This document shows positions 1 through 11,910 of a stretch of DNA of 64,000 nt, one piece after another; positions within the stretch are counted from its first letter, which is position 1, and each line of letters opens with the position of its first letter. The notes beneath the pieces are model-generated. The model was not told the origin of the DNA. It was given only the letters and a program-made list of their open reading frames with translations, and ran no database searches. This DNA comes from Pisaster brevispinus (lineage: Eukaryota > Echinodermata > Asteroidea > Forcipulatida > Asteriidae), in the NCBI GenBank assembly GCA_023634235.1, contig JAMKCF010000020.1, positions 4,464,001 to 4,528,000 of the forward strand, read 5' to 3'. The position numbers and the translations under genes were made by a program.

Positions 1-319
1 ACTAATGGGAGTGCCCTTGCCCAATTGATGTCCGTGCCCCTCCCCACCCCACTCAGTTGATTGCATATAGCTATACATGGTATAAATATGGTCATGGCTT
101 AAAACTTCCCTTGATATATATATTTTTTGCTTGAAGTTTCTGAGAAATTTGTAAAGCAACTAATGTTGATCTCGTAATCCGATGTTTTCTAGGGTCACAC
201 ATATATGTTCAGATACTTTTTTTCTTCTGTGAAATATTTTCCTCTGGAAACCTTTAAAAGAAAAACGCAACAGCTGTTACAGCCTTAATTGATCAGGACA
301 ATGTGTTAAATGCCGAAAA

Positions 320-470
320 CGGTGCATGGTTTTTCACTAATTTCTCCTGACTCACACAACGGATGAAGCCAAAAATTTCACAGGTTTGTTAATTCATGTC
401 TATGGCTGTCACGTAAAACATGAACTCTGTCTGTGACTTTTGTCAGCTCATACCAATCCTGTATAATACA
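320..470. repeat. dispersed repeat, subfamily of the 340-bp TIR element
   Basis: The block containing 'gatgaagccaaaaatttcac' followed by 'aggtttgtt' recurs in the opposite orientation at 19138-19245. A diverged version lies at 59990-60105, where 'gtctgtgac', 'gtcag' and 'taccaatcc' recur in the same order. It shares the 'ttcacaggtttgtta' core with the element at 3317-3655. No coding capacity was seen. Confidence 0.6.
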
Positions 471-2084
471 TTTAAGCGGAAATATACTTAATTGTTATCT
501 CGATTTGTTCGAATTGCACTTTTGTCAACGTTTTTAAAGAATGTTTTATGAAAAGGTGGGGTTATATCGTTACAGTATGTGATCAAAATGTTATATTGTT
601 TTTTTATTAGTAATGACGCTGAAGTTCTTATAGGAGGTTATTTTATAGAACTTTCGTAATTATCTGAATATTTTTTTTAATAAACAAATTATTAAACAAA
701 TATATTACACAAATTAAATAAATCAGAAAAAATGAAAAGATATGTAGTTAGTTCTCTTTTTAACTGATTCTTTATTATCAAAAGCTTAAATTTTGCAGGT
801 TTGTTTCTTGCCGCAGTATATCTTTATTTAGTATTATTAGTTAGTTTATTTAATATGGATTGATTAACAGTCATTTATTGCATTGCCAAAACTTCAAGCA
901 AGTCTTATCTACGGTTCATCCCCATGCTCCCCAGGAGCTCAAATAATATCTGAAACAAAGTTGAGATGATGCACACACAATTAATGGCCTCGCTGATGTC
1001 TTGATCATTTCATCTTGTCTTTTTTATTTATTTAAAGAGAAGATTAATAGACGATTTTTTGTTCCTTTGGTAAACATACCTGGTACCTTGATTTGCCGCT
1101 AGACGAAAAGAAAAATGGAGTTGGAGGTCCCGTGGGTGAAAGATACGCTCTTTTGGCTTACGTATATAAAAATTAGTTCATGGGTGATCAATTGTTCCTT
1201 TTTCAAAACGGAGTTGAAGCTGGGAATAACCCAAGAATAGCGCTGGAATCCATTAATTCTGATTGCAGTTAGTTGACCTACTTTCGAATAAATTCCTTTT
1301 TACGGAAAAAAATAAGTATATGAAATAATGGAAATATATTCTCTCGGAATGAATGCGGCAATAGGGATGTGCCAGTCTCGCGCATACCGAAAGCGAGAAA
1401 ACAACTCGAACAAAGACTATGTTTGTCTATGAAATCAAGGCCCCTTTTTGCATTCTATTCAAACAAAAATCATGGAAATAAAAATACCCATAGCATTTTG
1501 TTACAAGTAAAAAAAAATTTTTTTTATAAAATACAAATAATGATTTGGGACAAGGATGCTTTTTGTTTAAAAACCCCATTTGCCAACCACGCCCGAATTT
1601 GTGTGACCATCACATAGGTTTAATGAAAACATGAACGTCAGTTGGGCAATTTTTTTTTACAGGTAACCAGAAATGGAGGTTAAGTCTTATCAAAGATTAT
1701 AGAGCGCCGAAGATGCGGAACTCTGGCTGAAATGTGAAATCCCACTGGACTCCATTTCGGCAAGTAACTCTTTTGATACAACAGTAGATCAGTGCAGGTC
1801 AGTGCAGACAATGACCATTCCTATCAATGGGAAACAAAACATTCACTTGCTGAAATGGCGCCCATGCGTATTTCATGTTCCAACAATAGATAAAGCTTCA
1901 GTTCCGCATCTTGCGCCTTCGGCGCTCTATAATCTTTGGTCTTATTCGCGGGTTTTCAGTGTTGATTTGTTTAAAGCTTTTTACGTTCGTATATTTTGTG
2001 GCTACATTTTACTCTTCCTAACAATACGGTTAACTTTATACAGCCATAAACTAAAGTATTTGACGAACCAAAATCACGCACACG

Positions 2085-2162
2085 TAAAACTCAATATAGT
2101 TGGGACCAACTTGGTCCCGGAAGTTCGAATATGCGCGAGACTTGCACAGTCTATACCATAAT
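2085..2162. repeat. fragment of a 'gcaagtctcgcg' inverted-repeat MITE
   Basis: This carries 'gggaccaacttggtcc' and then 'gttcgaatatgcgcgagact' with 'tgcacagtctat' after it. The same end is seen in complete form at 39589-39735 and 40878-40999. Only one terminus is clear here, so this is probably a truncated or diverged copy. Confidence 0.6.
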
Positions 2163-2804
2163 GAAGCTTGAACGGAAAGTAAACAGTCAGACGTCCAATA
2201 TAATGCGCTATTTGGTCAATATTGTGACATTATTGCGCTCTTTTTAAAAATGAATGGTGTATCCGTTGTCTTATTGATTATACGTCAAAATATATACCAA
2301 TATTGCAAGACTTGATATATGTCAATTAACCCAATTCACTTGATGGCATCATATATGACAATAATATTGGTTGTTCCATTTTTGCACAAATGTTTCTTCG
2401 TCTCATTCATGTGCAAGTAGTGCACAGTTCAGGCGATGTGACGTTTACAGGCCTACCGTGTATTATTTTTTGTACGTGCAATTCTACTGCCAGAAAATGT
2501 CGAGCGTGGTAGACGGTAGCTGCGTGTGACATTGGTGCATGGGGCCAAGTGGTCACTCCCTCACTTGGAATTAGCATCTAACGTTTACTATTGGGCTGCG
2601 CCCAGATGTCTATTCCCTAAAGTTAAGATCAAAGAGAGATTTGGGCAGGATACAAGGATGTATTTTTTTGTTGAAAATATTGTCATTTGTTGATGTCGTT
2701 TTATTCTAGGAAGAATCTTTTCGTTTCCCAAGCTTCCCGCAAAAATTAAAATGATTTAACAGATACTGCAAGTTTAACACATTGTAATATTTTTTAGTAC
2801 ATCG

Positions 2805-2872
2805 TTTTTGTTGCTGCTGCTGCTGTGTTTGTTGGTGGTGGTGGTGGTGCTGTTGTTGTATTTGGTGATGCT
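2805..2872. repeat. GCT/GGT simple repeat
   Basis: Runs of gct then ggt triplets ('gctgctgctgctg', 'ggtggtggtggtgg'). They create a spurious leucine/valine-rich reading frame (2808-3002) with no protein-like composition. Confidence 0.8.
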
Positions 2873-3316
2873 GTTTTGTTCTTCTGCTTTTTATTCCTTT
2901 TTTTTTCTTTCTTTTTTTTACAAGTTGTACCTCTTGTGTGACTCAGCTATCTCATATTCGAGTATGGGATGGGTTCATTTCGTTAGTTCACAGATATGCC
3001 TATGACCATTAAAATTCCACTAAACCAAACATAAAAAGGGTGGCCGTGGGGAGTTATGATATCATTCCGGAGATTGAGGTTGTCATCTCCCTTATTTGTC
3101 ATTACATGAGGAATTGTCGGCGTACAGTTTACGCCACCGGTCAGCTGTCATAAAGAAAAATGTGTTGAAACGGGGCCTGTCTCGTTTCCACGTTATTCGT
3201 GTCAATTCTGCGTAATTAGTACCAAAACTGTCTCAAGCACCAGAATAATAGACGGCCCTCTCATGTTGGTGATAAAATTGTACGAATGCTTGAACGGATC
3301 TGACAAATAGTTTGCT

Positions 3317-3655
3317 AAAAGGCAGGGTGTACTTTTGGTAATTGCTCCACAAGTTAATTACCATAAAAACTTACTTGGTAAAGAGCATTGGGGAGCTGTT
3401 GATATTATAAAACATTGTTAGAAATGACCCTCTTTGAAGTAATGTAGTTTTAGAAAAAGAGGTAATTTTTCACCCCCACATTTGAGTCTGAGAAAGGCTT
3501 CAGGCATGAAGTATTTCCCAGGCATCTGAAAGCACACATTTCTACGCAACAAGGGTGTTTTTCTTTCAATTTTTTTCTTGGAACTTCGATGACCAATTGA
3601 GCCCAAATTTTCACAGGTTTGTTATTTAAGCATATGTTGGGATCCATGTGAGGAT
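3317..3655. repeat. dispersed TIR element, about 340 bp (family R1)
   Basis: The element begins 'aaaggcagggtgtacttttg' and passes through 'acttacttggtaaagagca', 'gaaaggcttcaggcatgaa' and 'ttttcacaggtttgttat'. Other copies, whole or halved, lie at about 6330-6765, 11123-11470, 23703-23890, 52876-52912 and 60402-60540. The left start and the inverted right end match, as in a terminal-inverted-repeat element. It has no coding capacity and is probably a non-autonomous DNA transposon (inference). Confidence 0.75.
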
Positions 3656-4283
3656 ACTTTCTCTGAGTGCTTTGAGCCAAAAAACTAATAACTGCATTGT
3701 GTAATTTATAACACTTGTATGCCGTGTTGCGAGTGGGGATGTGCAGGGACATCATGTACCTGCGATCAATCACCGTTGAATAGTGCCGAACCGTATGAAT
3801 AATTTTGGCAGTGATTTTCACAGAGAAGATTTGAAACGAAAAAATGGGAAGTTCAACCTACACAGAGCTGCCAACTTTCCCTGAGTCTGCAGAAAGTTCC
3901 CTGAAAATAAACCAATTTTTCCATGTTCTGATGAACAAATTTGTAAATCTCCCTGATGATGGAAACTTTTTCCCTATTATGTTGAATGTTATTTTAAATA
4001 CCTCCCTGATTGTGGTTCAAAGTCTCCTTGATTGCAAGTCACAAATGTCAGCAGCTCTGCTCACATAGTCTCAAGGATAAAACTTTGATGATGGCTATAG
4101 ATGACTTTGGTTATTTGCTGAAGTTTGTAAATACAAGTTTTCATTTGAGCAAGATCTTTGTAGCAAATGTTGCATTGGAGATTTGAATAAGAGCGATACC
4201 GTCAACTTCTTGTCAACTGGAGATAATGCACTCTTGGGTAGACTTAACCAGATTGATCTCCTGCAAAACAACATTATGATGTT

Positions 4284-4412
4284 CTTATCGTTGAATGGCA
4301 CCCGAACACAGATATTGGCAAAGGGGGAGACTGCCAACATTCGGGCAAGTTTGTTGGTAGAGCACCGGACGTTAATCTGGACGTTGCAAGTTCAAGTCCC
4401 TCTCTATTTTTA
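4284..4412 (+). repeat. degenerate tRNA-Asn-like SINE segment (family R4)
   Basis: The order of blocks matches the clear copy at 9357-9482: a 'ggcacccgaacacagatatt' lead, 'gggagactgccaacat', a broken A-box ('gttggtagagc'), 'acgttaatc', and a B-box ('gttcaagtccc'). The D-arm portion is mutated, so a working Pol III promoter is unlikely. Confidence 0.65.
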
Positions 4413-5139
4413 ATAAGTTTTTTCTTTATTCAACCCCATAGTCATGACTGAAATTTTCAGAGTTCTTTTGTACGGTTTTAAAAAACAGTGAATTTTAGGG
4501 TGAAATAATAGTAAGAAAATTTATAATTGAATGAAAAGATGCTTATTTCGATATCAACAATTGTGCGAGAATCATCAAACAAAAAAATAAAACAGCCTTA
4601 CGGTGGCGTTAGTTTTGTTTACTTTTCCATTTTTGACGCATGCCCTTTTGCAGTCTAAATTACGTTGTTGCTGTCGTACCTGTTGTCGTCTTGTTTATAC
4701 TGCCACGCCACGCCCGCCGGGAAAATCCTTGCTATATGCCACTCTTACATTGTAACTTCGACTCGGCCCTCTACCGAAAATATTCCAAATGGTAGGCCTC
4801 TAGGGTATTTTAACAAGGTGATGCAAAGCAGTTCCGAGATGAGGTTTGCTGGGACGCGGATGCGTGTTCTCTCAATTAGATCCGTATCAGTTCTTAATCT
4901 GGATTGGCCATATCTTCGTAGCCGTGGTAAGCATCAAGTCTTTGTTTTTAAAATCTGTCTGAGATTTCTCTTTTCCATTTTGTGATTGTGAGATTTGTTC
5001 ACTTGCTTGACCCAGAGAGCCAGGACTCCTTGCTCTATGCTTGACTAAGGCGTTCGTCGTGTTTAAGAACAGTTATGCGTGATGATGAGCACAATTATGT
5101 CCTTTGCTCTGTGTTCTGGTATTTTGAATTTGAAACTGG

Positions 5140-5268
5140 GGTGTTTAAGTTGACACCATGGGTGTTGTCTCATAAAGATACCCAATTAAGATCATAATGT
5201 GTTAAATTAACACCAATGTTATTGTGTCGGCACACATTAGTGTTATGTTAACACCCTATGGTCACAAA
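5140..5268. repeat. palindromic 'aacacc' repeat (family R6)
   Basis: The left side has 'ggggtgtttaagttgacacc' and the right side has 'gttaacaccctatgg'. Related sequences lie at 19878-20035, 23505-23665 and 53985-54105, the last reading 'aacaccccagtttttgcagt'. It is non-coding and MITE-like. Confidence 0.6.
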
Positions 5269-6329
5269 TGTTGATTTTTGTCAATGGAAACACAGCTGAA
5301 CAATGTTTTAGGGCTAAAATGTTGGTGTGGATCTGCCTCATTTCAAGAAGGGCATTATTGTTATTGTTTTGTCAACTGAAGCGAGGGGGACCTGTTTGGT
5401 TCCAACGCGCCTGTGGTTCGTTGCCAGCACATGTTGACAAGCTCTATCCGTGGGTTTAAAGGGTTTCGTATTTTCAACAATTTTGTTTTGTGAGTGTGTT
5501 GTTTTACGTATCCAGATATTGCCTCGGTAAATTGAAGCTATTTTATTGCTTAATTAAGTTTTTTAATTTGGTTTCATCTACCATTGACAATTGACATACC
5601 GATTTTGTACACAAAGGATGCTGGCAGAGTTTTGTCCTGCCCCCTCTGAATCAAAGTGCTGACCCCATTGATTTAAACCCCCCTCTTGGACGTGTGGCTT
5701 GGTTCAGCTGAGGATATCGTGGCATATAAGCCGTGTGATGTACGATGTGGTTAAGACAAGGAAACTATTAAATAATATGGCAGCATGTGCTGACAGCGGT
5801 GCTCACTGCAGAGTTTTAAATGCATACTCCTGTGACCACCTCCATGCTGTGACCATGTGTAACAAAACACACATGTGCGACTTATTTTGGCATAATCGTA
5901 ATAAGCATCAGTCTTGTGAACAGCAACCGGCATTTTATTATTGTTATTATTCGTGTTATTTGTCTCGCATATGTCTGGTGTTTATTTTGGTGCTACTTAA
6001 CCCAGTTATTATCACTGTTAAAGGTGACTATCGTTTCAAACAGGGTGTGTTATATCAACATTCTATATTCAACCATGGTGATAGAAAAGAAGCGCGAAAT
6101 AATTGTGTCTAATTTTCCAATTTCGTTACGCTCTGGTTGTACAAGGATCTTTTATCTACCTCCCAAGTTGTCTAATGGACTTTTAATTTGCGCAAATTTC
6201 ACGCTCGGATGACAGCCGTGCCAGTGAGTAACCCAAAGCGGTCAGAGTGGACACAGCAGGTAGCATACAACCTTGATATGCCCCTAAACCCACTCGATTC
6301 AGTGGGGCAGATAAAAAGTTTGTTTTCAC

Positions 6330-6765
6330 TCTTAAGGCAGGGTATACTTTTGGTGGGTAAAAAATAATTGTCAAAGACCAGTATCCTCACTTGGTGTATC
6401 CATGGAGGTAGAAATTTCTACCTCCATGGTGTATCCCAACATATGCATAACATAACAAACCTGTAAACAAAATTGGGCCCAATTGGTCATCAAAGTTGCA
6501 GCAACAATGAAAGAAATAAAACCACCCTTGTTATAATTTGTGTGTTTTGATATACCTAGGGAAGGGATCGTGCCTTTAAAGACAGTGTGTACTGTTGGTT
6601 ATTACTCCACAGGTTACTGACCGTAAAAACTTACTTGGTAAAGAGCACTGGAGAGCTGATGATATTATAAAACGTTGAACAGAAACAACCCTCTTTGGAG
6701 TAATAGAGAAAGAGGTAATTTTCATCCCCAATATTTGAATCTGAGAAAGGCTTCAGGCATGAACC
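6330..6765. repeat. two R1 half-elements in opposite orientation
   Basis: 6330-6560 matches the right half of R1 in reverse orientation. 6575-6765 matches the left half in forward orientation. The first half contains the perfect 30-bp palindrome at 6400-6429. This looks like nested or rearranged R1 copies rather than one intact element. Confidence 0.65.
6400..6429. repeat. perfect 30-bp palindrome
   Basis: The arm 'ccatggaggtagaaa' is followed at once by its reverse complement 'tttctacctccatgg'. 'ggtgtatcc' stands on both sides. The palindrome interrupts an R1 copy; the R1 copy at 23703 has no palindrome at the matching point. Confidence 0.9.
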
Positions 6766-9356
6766 CCCCTTTTAATGTTTTTGTTTTATTGATGGAGTAG
6801 GTCGATTTACGTGATATTTCGAGATTAATATTTTTGTAAACATGATGCTGATCCTGCTTTTTTTCTTGTTGTAGACTTTCAGCCATTCTCGTATATGCAT
6901 AATCTGTATTATTTGTGTAGTCTATGTGACATTTCAAAAAAAGTTGAAAAGAAACTTTGAGCCTGAAACCATCATTTGCACACCTGCACTTGCCATCATC
7001 ACACACTTCTTTGTCAACCGGATTTGTATTTGGTTAGTGGTTGTCTGACCCAGACCTGTCATACATGGTGACTACAAGAATCATTAAAAATCATGATCGG
7101 GGTTATTGTCCAAGTGTATCTAAATAGTGTGCTGGCAAATCGTATGCTGTTCTGAAACATGTAAGTCGGTGGAGTTTCTGATGATGGGTTTCTGATGATG
7201 GGTGTCGATGGGTGTCGTGGCTGAGTGTTCTTGGTTGACTCAAGTCATATAATTTCATACAGTTACATAATTGAACTAGAGGGCGTACGAACAAACCGTG
7301 TGACACGGCTCGGCAAGAATCGTTTTGGCCTTTGAGAAAATGGTGCTGATCCATCGTATAACACAGGCCATGCACAAGTTTAAACAGCCAACATTTTGTA
7401 AGGGGAAATTTGTATGTAATTTGCCCATAGGGATTTGAACCCACGGTGTTTTAGCGCTTCATACGAAGTGTGGACCTGATAACCTCGGAGGTCCACATAA
7501 TGTAAGGATTTGAAACACTATGTGGACTTACACACGTCCACACATTGTTTTTCTTACAGCGTTGAAGAAAATGATTTTCCTTAAGCGTACAGAGCAAAGG
7601 AATGTCCAGAGTTCGAATCTGGGTTCGAATCCTGGCCTGGTCAGTCGTAACATTGTCCTTGAGCAAGGCATTTTATCATAATTGTTTCTCTCCACCCAGG
7701 ATTACAAATGGGTAGCGGCGAGAGCAAGGAAGTATTGCGTGATGGACTGGCATCCTGTCCAGGGGAAATAAAAACATTCTCAGTCGTTTGATACCAGCGA
7801 AAACGGATCTAAACACCGGCCTGATGACCCATATTGGCTCGGGACAGACTTTTGTTGTAACGCTGTATTTAAATTTGTCCAAGAATGAAAATTAAATGTA
7901 GAGCAAAATGTTAGAGGGTGTGCGTAATGCTAATAATATGGATGTAGCTATAGACCGTGTAACGTGTGATATAACGTTAACAGAAGAGCCATTTTTGTAA
8001 CGCAAGAGCCTTGCCAGTTCTGCCACCACTTGCTTGCAAAATTCTTTGTGATACAGTTCGAGTAGCTGCCGTTCAATACTGAATTTGTTTCGTAATACTG
8101 AATTGATTTTGAAGTGTATATCCTTCATAAACCTGTATGCAATGAAACCTAGCTTCACCGCGTGATCAAGAGCAACTGGTTAAATGGAATTCCGATCACA
8201 AGATAATCTTGCAAACCTTCACTTAAAACCGGGAAGTTGAACTACCATGGGTCCTGTATCTAAAAGTTAGTTTAGTGTACGTGCCAAGGCATCCGTAGAC
8301 AAGATAACACTTTCGGGGGATCATCTATTCATTCGAACTCCTGAATGGTGCGTACAAAATAGTGGGTTAAACGTCTTTCGGTATTTTAGAACTCCTCACC
8401 TGTATTGTCTATTTCCTTAGAGTAGGTAAATCAGCGGGAACTTCTCCGTAAAGGAATTTAAGCTTTATGCATGGGGTATAGCAAACACATTTGATAAGAA
8501 AACCCCATGCAGATGGGGTTTTAGAGTACACCTGTAGCCGGATTTGCAAGCTCCGCTAATTGCATTTCTTTACAAGCGGCAACATTTTATATAATTATTA
8601 AACCTGACGTTTTCCTTTCAACGGGCATTACTTCAGATGTCAAAAATCAATTTATCAATTGAAAAGAAGAAAAAACAACAACTATCAGGTGATGGACCTT
8701 TGTGTGATTTTTCATCCTAAACAATTGCTTGTTTTCGTATTCCATTTCCCCCCAGGACATCTTTGACAATTTCCCTTATCATAGTCTCGCCCAATGATAA
8801 CCATTAATGATAGCGATTGTTCGAAGATGTAATCGAGCCGTGCACGTCTGTCTGAATGATTGGGTACGGCGTCCCCTTTGTTCGCAGTGGCCCACGGAAA
8901 ATATCCGTATGAAAGCATGTGCTTTGCCGGCTAGACAAGCCAAGGAAGTTCGTTCAACCCAATGTCCATAAATGAAATGGAAATTAACACAGGTCAAAGC
9001 AATTCAATTCAATTCAGGCACACATTTATTTTCCATTTAAAACAAGGATAGGGCCTAAGTACATTACATAATGGAGTTAAGCAAAAACAAAACAAATTTT
9101 AAAAAATTAAAAAATAAGTAGCAATGAGCAGGATAATAGTGTAAAGAGTATAGGGCAAACAAAAAAATAAACAAACGAACGAACAAACAAACGGATAGAC
9201 ACGCAAACAAAAGGACAGACAACACCGGACATGGCAATAGTTACACTGTCACAATGCACATCAGATATAATAAAACGAATTCATAGTTAGCGAAATGATA
9301 GCAGAATAGTTCAAGCAAAAGTGACAATAAATAAACAACGATTATATGTAGCTTCT
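6766..9356. other. gene-free stretch
   Basis: No supported gene on either strand. It contains one R5 SINE fragment (7607-7745). A 'caattcaattcaattca' repeat (about 9000-9018) could be the 3' tail of a LINE on the minus strand. The minus frames at 7103-7444 and 7892-8158 have no recognisable domain. Confidence 0.55.
7607..7745 (+). repeat. tRNA-derived SINE fragment (family R5)
   Basis: It begins at the B-box-like 'gggttcgaatcctgg' and continues with 'ccttgagcaaggcatttta', 'ttgtttctctccacccagg' and 'aaatgggta'. The same order is seen in the fuller copies at 15738-16097, 48786-49122 and 53708-53960. The A-box half is missing here. Confidence 0.7.
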
Positions 9357-9482
9357 GACTGGCACCCCGAACAAAGATATTGACTAACAGGGAGACCGCA
9401 AACATAGGGCTGGATAGCTCAGTTGGTAGAGCGCCGGTACGTTAATCAGGAGGTCGTTGGTTCAAGTCCCGCTCCTGTCAAT
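9357..9482 (+). repeat. tRNA-Asn-like SINE segment (family R4), best-preserved A and B boxes
   Basis: The tRNA-like part starts about 9409 ('ggctggatagctcagttggt'), with D-stem gctc/gagc, a loop containing GTT in the anticodon position, B-box 'ggttcaagtcc' and a 3' strand complementary to the 5' acceptor strand. The base before the anticodon is C where functional tRNAs have U33, and a 50-bp leader precedes it. I therefore call it a SINE-type repeat and not a tRNA gene. Confidence 0.75.
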
Positions 9483-9747
9483 TCAATAAATAAACAACTA
9501 GCATGGATTAAGAAGTGAGTGTGATCGAATTATTTAGGAGGAGAAGCTAAGATGCACATTGGGGGATAAGGTCACGTTTGAAATAATACTTAAAAAGCAA
9601 AGCAAAACTTCAATTTTAGTACTGTTGTTTGACATGTCGTCGGTATGCTTGAAGATTGTGAAGGGCATTTCTGTTTTAATATCTTTCAGGGCGAGACTAA
9701 AATTGTTTATCAATAAGTTTTCTTTAATACCAATTTAAGTTTAGTCT

Positions 9748-10147
9748 TAAAGGCAAAGTATACCTTTGTATTTTGGAGCAATACGATTGTTTTAATTCTT
9801 TGTAAATGCAGACGTATACAATAAAACTCTAACGTGTGAAAGTTTCATTTCAAAACAGGGTCGCGTTTTTGAGATATCCCCGAAAATCCGGAGCGAATAT
9901 GTCTACGCAGGAAGAATGATCCCTAATAGGAATACACTATCTGAGAAACGTTTGTGACAGTAACGCTTCTCAGATTCAAGTTTTGGGGCATAAACACGGA
10001 TAACGATGTACATTAACCACGTTACTTCGAAGTGAAATGTTTCTCAAAATGCTTTATACTATCGAAAGCCTCTGTAGGCTCCTAACCAATAAGTTTAAAT
10101 TGCCATTGATTTTAAGAGTGATTACTTATCGTGTACATTCCCTTTAA
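9748..10147. repeat. possible 400-bp TIR element
   Basis: The ends are imperfect inverted repeats ('cttaaaggcaaagtatacct' against 'gtgtacattccctttaag'). The start resembles R1, but the interior is different. I saw no second copy in this window, so the call rests on the ends alone. Confidence 0.35.
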
Positions 10148-11122
10148 GACGGTCTTATTGGGCGGCATATCCGTCGAAAGGACGAAGTAACAGTAGTTTT
10201 AGTGCAAGGTATATATAACTCGGTAACCCTGCACCATACTGAATATAGCGTAACAAGTTGACTATCACGAATAAAATATATTTTATTTTGTGATGGAGAT
10301 GAGTTTTTCAATTTGAGGCAGGCACCAATGTGCTTCTTGCGTCTCTCCTTCTACGAGTCACTTCCAATTAAAAAAAAGGGATATCTCCCCCGACGACCAT
10401 TATTGCCTGAAATATTATCCTCCAGGTTAGCTTATGCATTGAGCATTCGTAACCCAACAGTGAATGATCCTCTTTGTACAGGAATGCTTTTCGAAAATCC
10501 GTCACAAAGGCATCCAGTAGGATCTAAATGGCCTGTTTTCTCAAGCTGAACTTTAATAATCGTCAAGTAAAATTTTGCAATGGAAGACAAAATATATATT
10601 TATATATATATATAAAGGCCATAGAAGCTTTGGCTTTCTGATTTGTGTTATTCGATTACTTTTATGAAAGAAACGGCCAAAGTCCCCGCTCGTCATGTAT
10701 GATTCGGGTATAGAAAGAGTCGATTCATAGTGAAACAATAACAGCCCGCGGGGTAGATGGTTTGGGGGATCGATAAACACGCCGAGTGATTTACCCCCAT
10801 CCCTCACATTGTCCGGCTAATTTCTACGGGAAGTTGAAATTGAACACTTTCCGTTCTTACATATTGCCAAGGGCGCTTTGTTGCCGCGTGTATCATATTA
10901 TTATGTGACAGTGGGAACGAACTCTAGGCCCTACTTTTGAATGACAAATTTGACGATTTAAGTATTTTTGAAAGATAAAATATCAGTTTCTTAGTTTATT
11001 TAATGAACGAGCCAGATAATATTAAAATCAATGATAAATACCATCCAGACGTACGTGAAGATACAAACATTGTTTGATTACTTTATTGTGACGTTCTTAG
11101 GAAAATATTAATATTTTTAAAC

Positions 11123-11470
11123 GGAAGGTATATCTTTAATAATTACTCCCGAAATTAATGACCATACAAAATTACTTGGTACAGAAAACCGGAAACCTGA
11201 TGATATTATTAAACGTTTTTCGAAGTGACTTCCTTTTGTGGCCGTTTTAGAGAAAGAAGTTATTTTTCACCAAAATATTTGAATCTGAGAAAGGACTCAG
11301 GCATGAAGCTTTTCTCAGGCATCTGAAAGCACACAATTCTATGCAACAATGGTGTTTTTTCTTTCGGTTTTTCTTACAACCAATTGAGTCAAAGTGTTTA
11401 CAGGTTTGTTAGGATGCACCTGCAAGCGAGGATAATGGTCTTTGACCAATTACCAAAAGTATATCTTTTG
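11123..11470. repeat. R1 TIR element, near complete
   Basis: It runs from 'ggaaggtatatctttaataa' to 'aattaccaaaagtatatct'. The two ends are inverted repeats of each other. The interior 'aggcatgaagcttttctcag' and 'gcacacaattctatgcaaca' match the copy at 3317-3655. Confidence 0.75.
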
Positions 11471-11659
11471 TGTTATTCATGGAAACTATAACCAATGTTA
11501 GTTCCGGGTACTGGCGGGGACTTTCAAAACACAAAAGTACCAAAAAACAATATAGAAGTAAATTGAACGTCCTCTCTCTGCTAAAGATATTGCATGTTAT
11601 AGAAATATTATAATCTTCAAAGACCATACGCCTAAATTAGGGGTGATACAACCTCAACC

Positions 11660-11910
11660 CGTTACTAGCTCGGCTGTCTGGGTCAGAATTGACCCGGGTC
11701 CGGGTCCCGTGGGGCCTGACCCATTTTGGGGTCAATATGACCCGGAATCTGTGTCATAATGACCCAGAAAAGAGTCAAAATTACGCAGGATCCCAGTACA
11801 AAATCCCATTCTAACCACATTCCAAGTTAGCTTGACCCGGAAACGGGTCAAGCCCCCCTGGAACCAAGAATCAGGGTCAATCCTGACCAGGAAGCTTTTA
11901 AAGTGTAGGA
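11660..11910. repeat. 'gacccgg' inverted-repeat element (family R3)
   Basis: It contains repeated and inverted 'gacccgggtccgggtcccgt'-type blocks. Other copies lie at about 13410-13660, 15026-15225, 24994-25160, 45333-45735 and 58393-58560. Characteristic phrases are 'gggtcccgtgg', 'tgacccggaa' and 'gggtcaattctgac'. It is non-coding. Confidence 0.7.

Larger units (their letters stand above)
1..3316. other. gene-free stretch, left edge
   Basis: No exon with splice sites and recognisable protein similarity was found on either strand. The longest open frames (for example 1802-2158 +) run through repeat sequence and resemble nothing I know. Recognisable pieces are a repeat segment at about 320-470 related to one at 59990-60105, an inverted-repeat element end at about 2090-2158, and a GCT/GGT-rich simple repeat at about 2807-2870. 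Confidence 0.6.
3656..6329. other. gene-free stretch
   Basis: No supported gene. It holds a degenerate tRNA-like SINE segment (4284-4412) and a repeat with the 'aacacc' motif (about 5140-5265). The reading frames at 4665-4982 and 5699-6109 have no recognisable domain. Confidence 0.55.

Noticed and set aside
9409..9480. tRNA-like sequence with A and B boxes, possible tRNA-Asn gene
   Set aside because: Position 33 is C instead of U, stems contain mismatches, and the unit is repeated with a constant leader and tail in at least five other places. A SINE origin explains it better.
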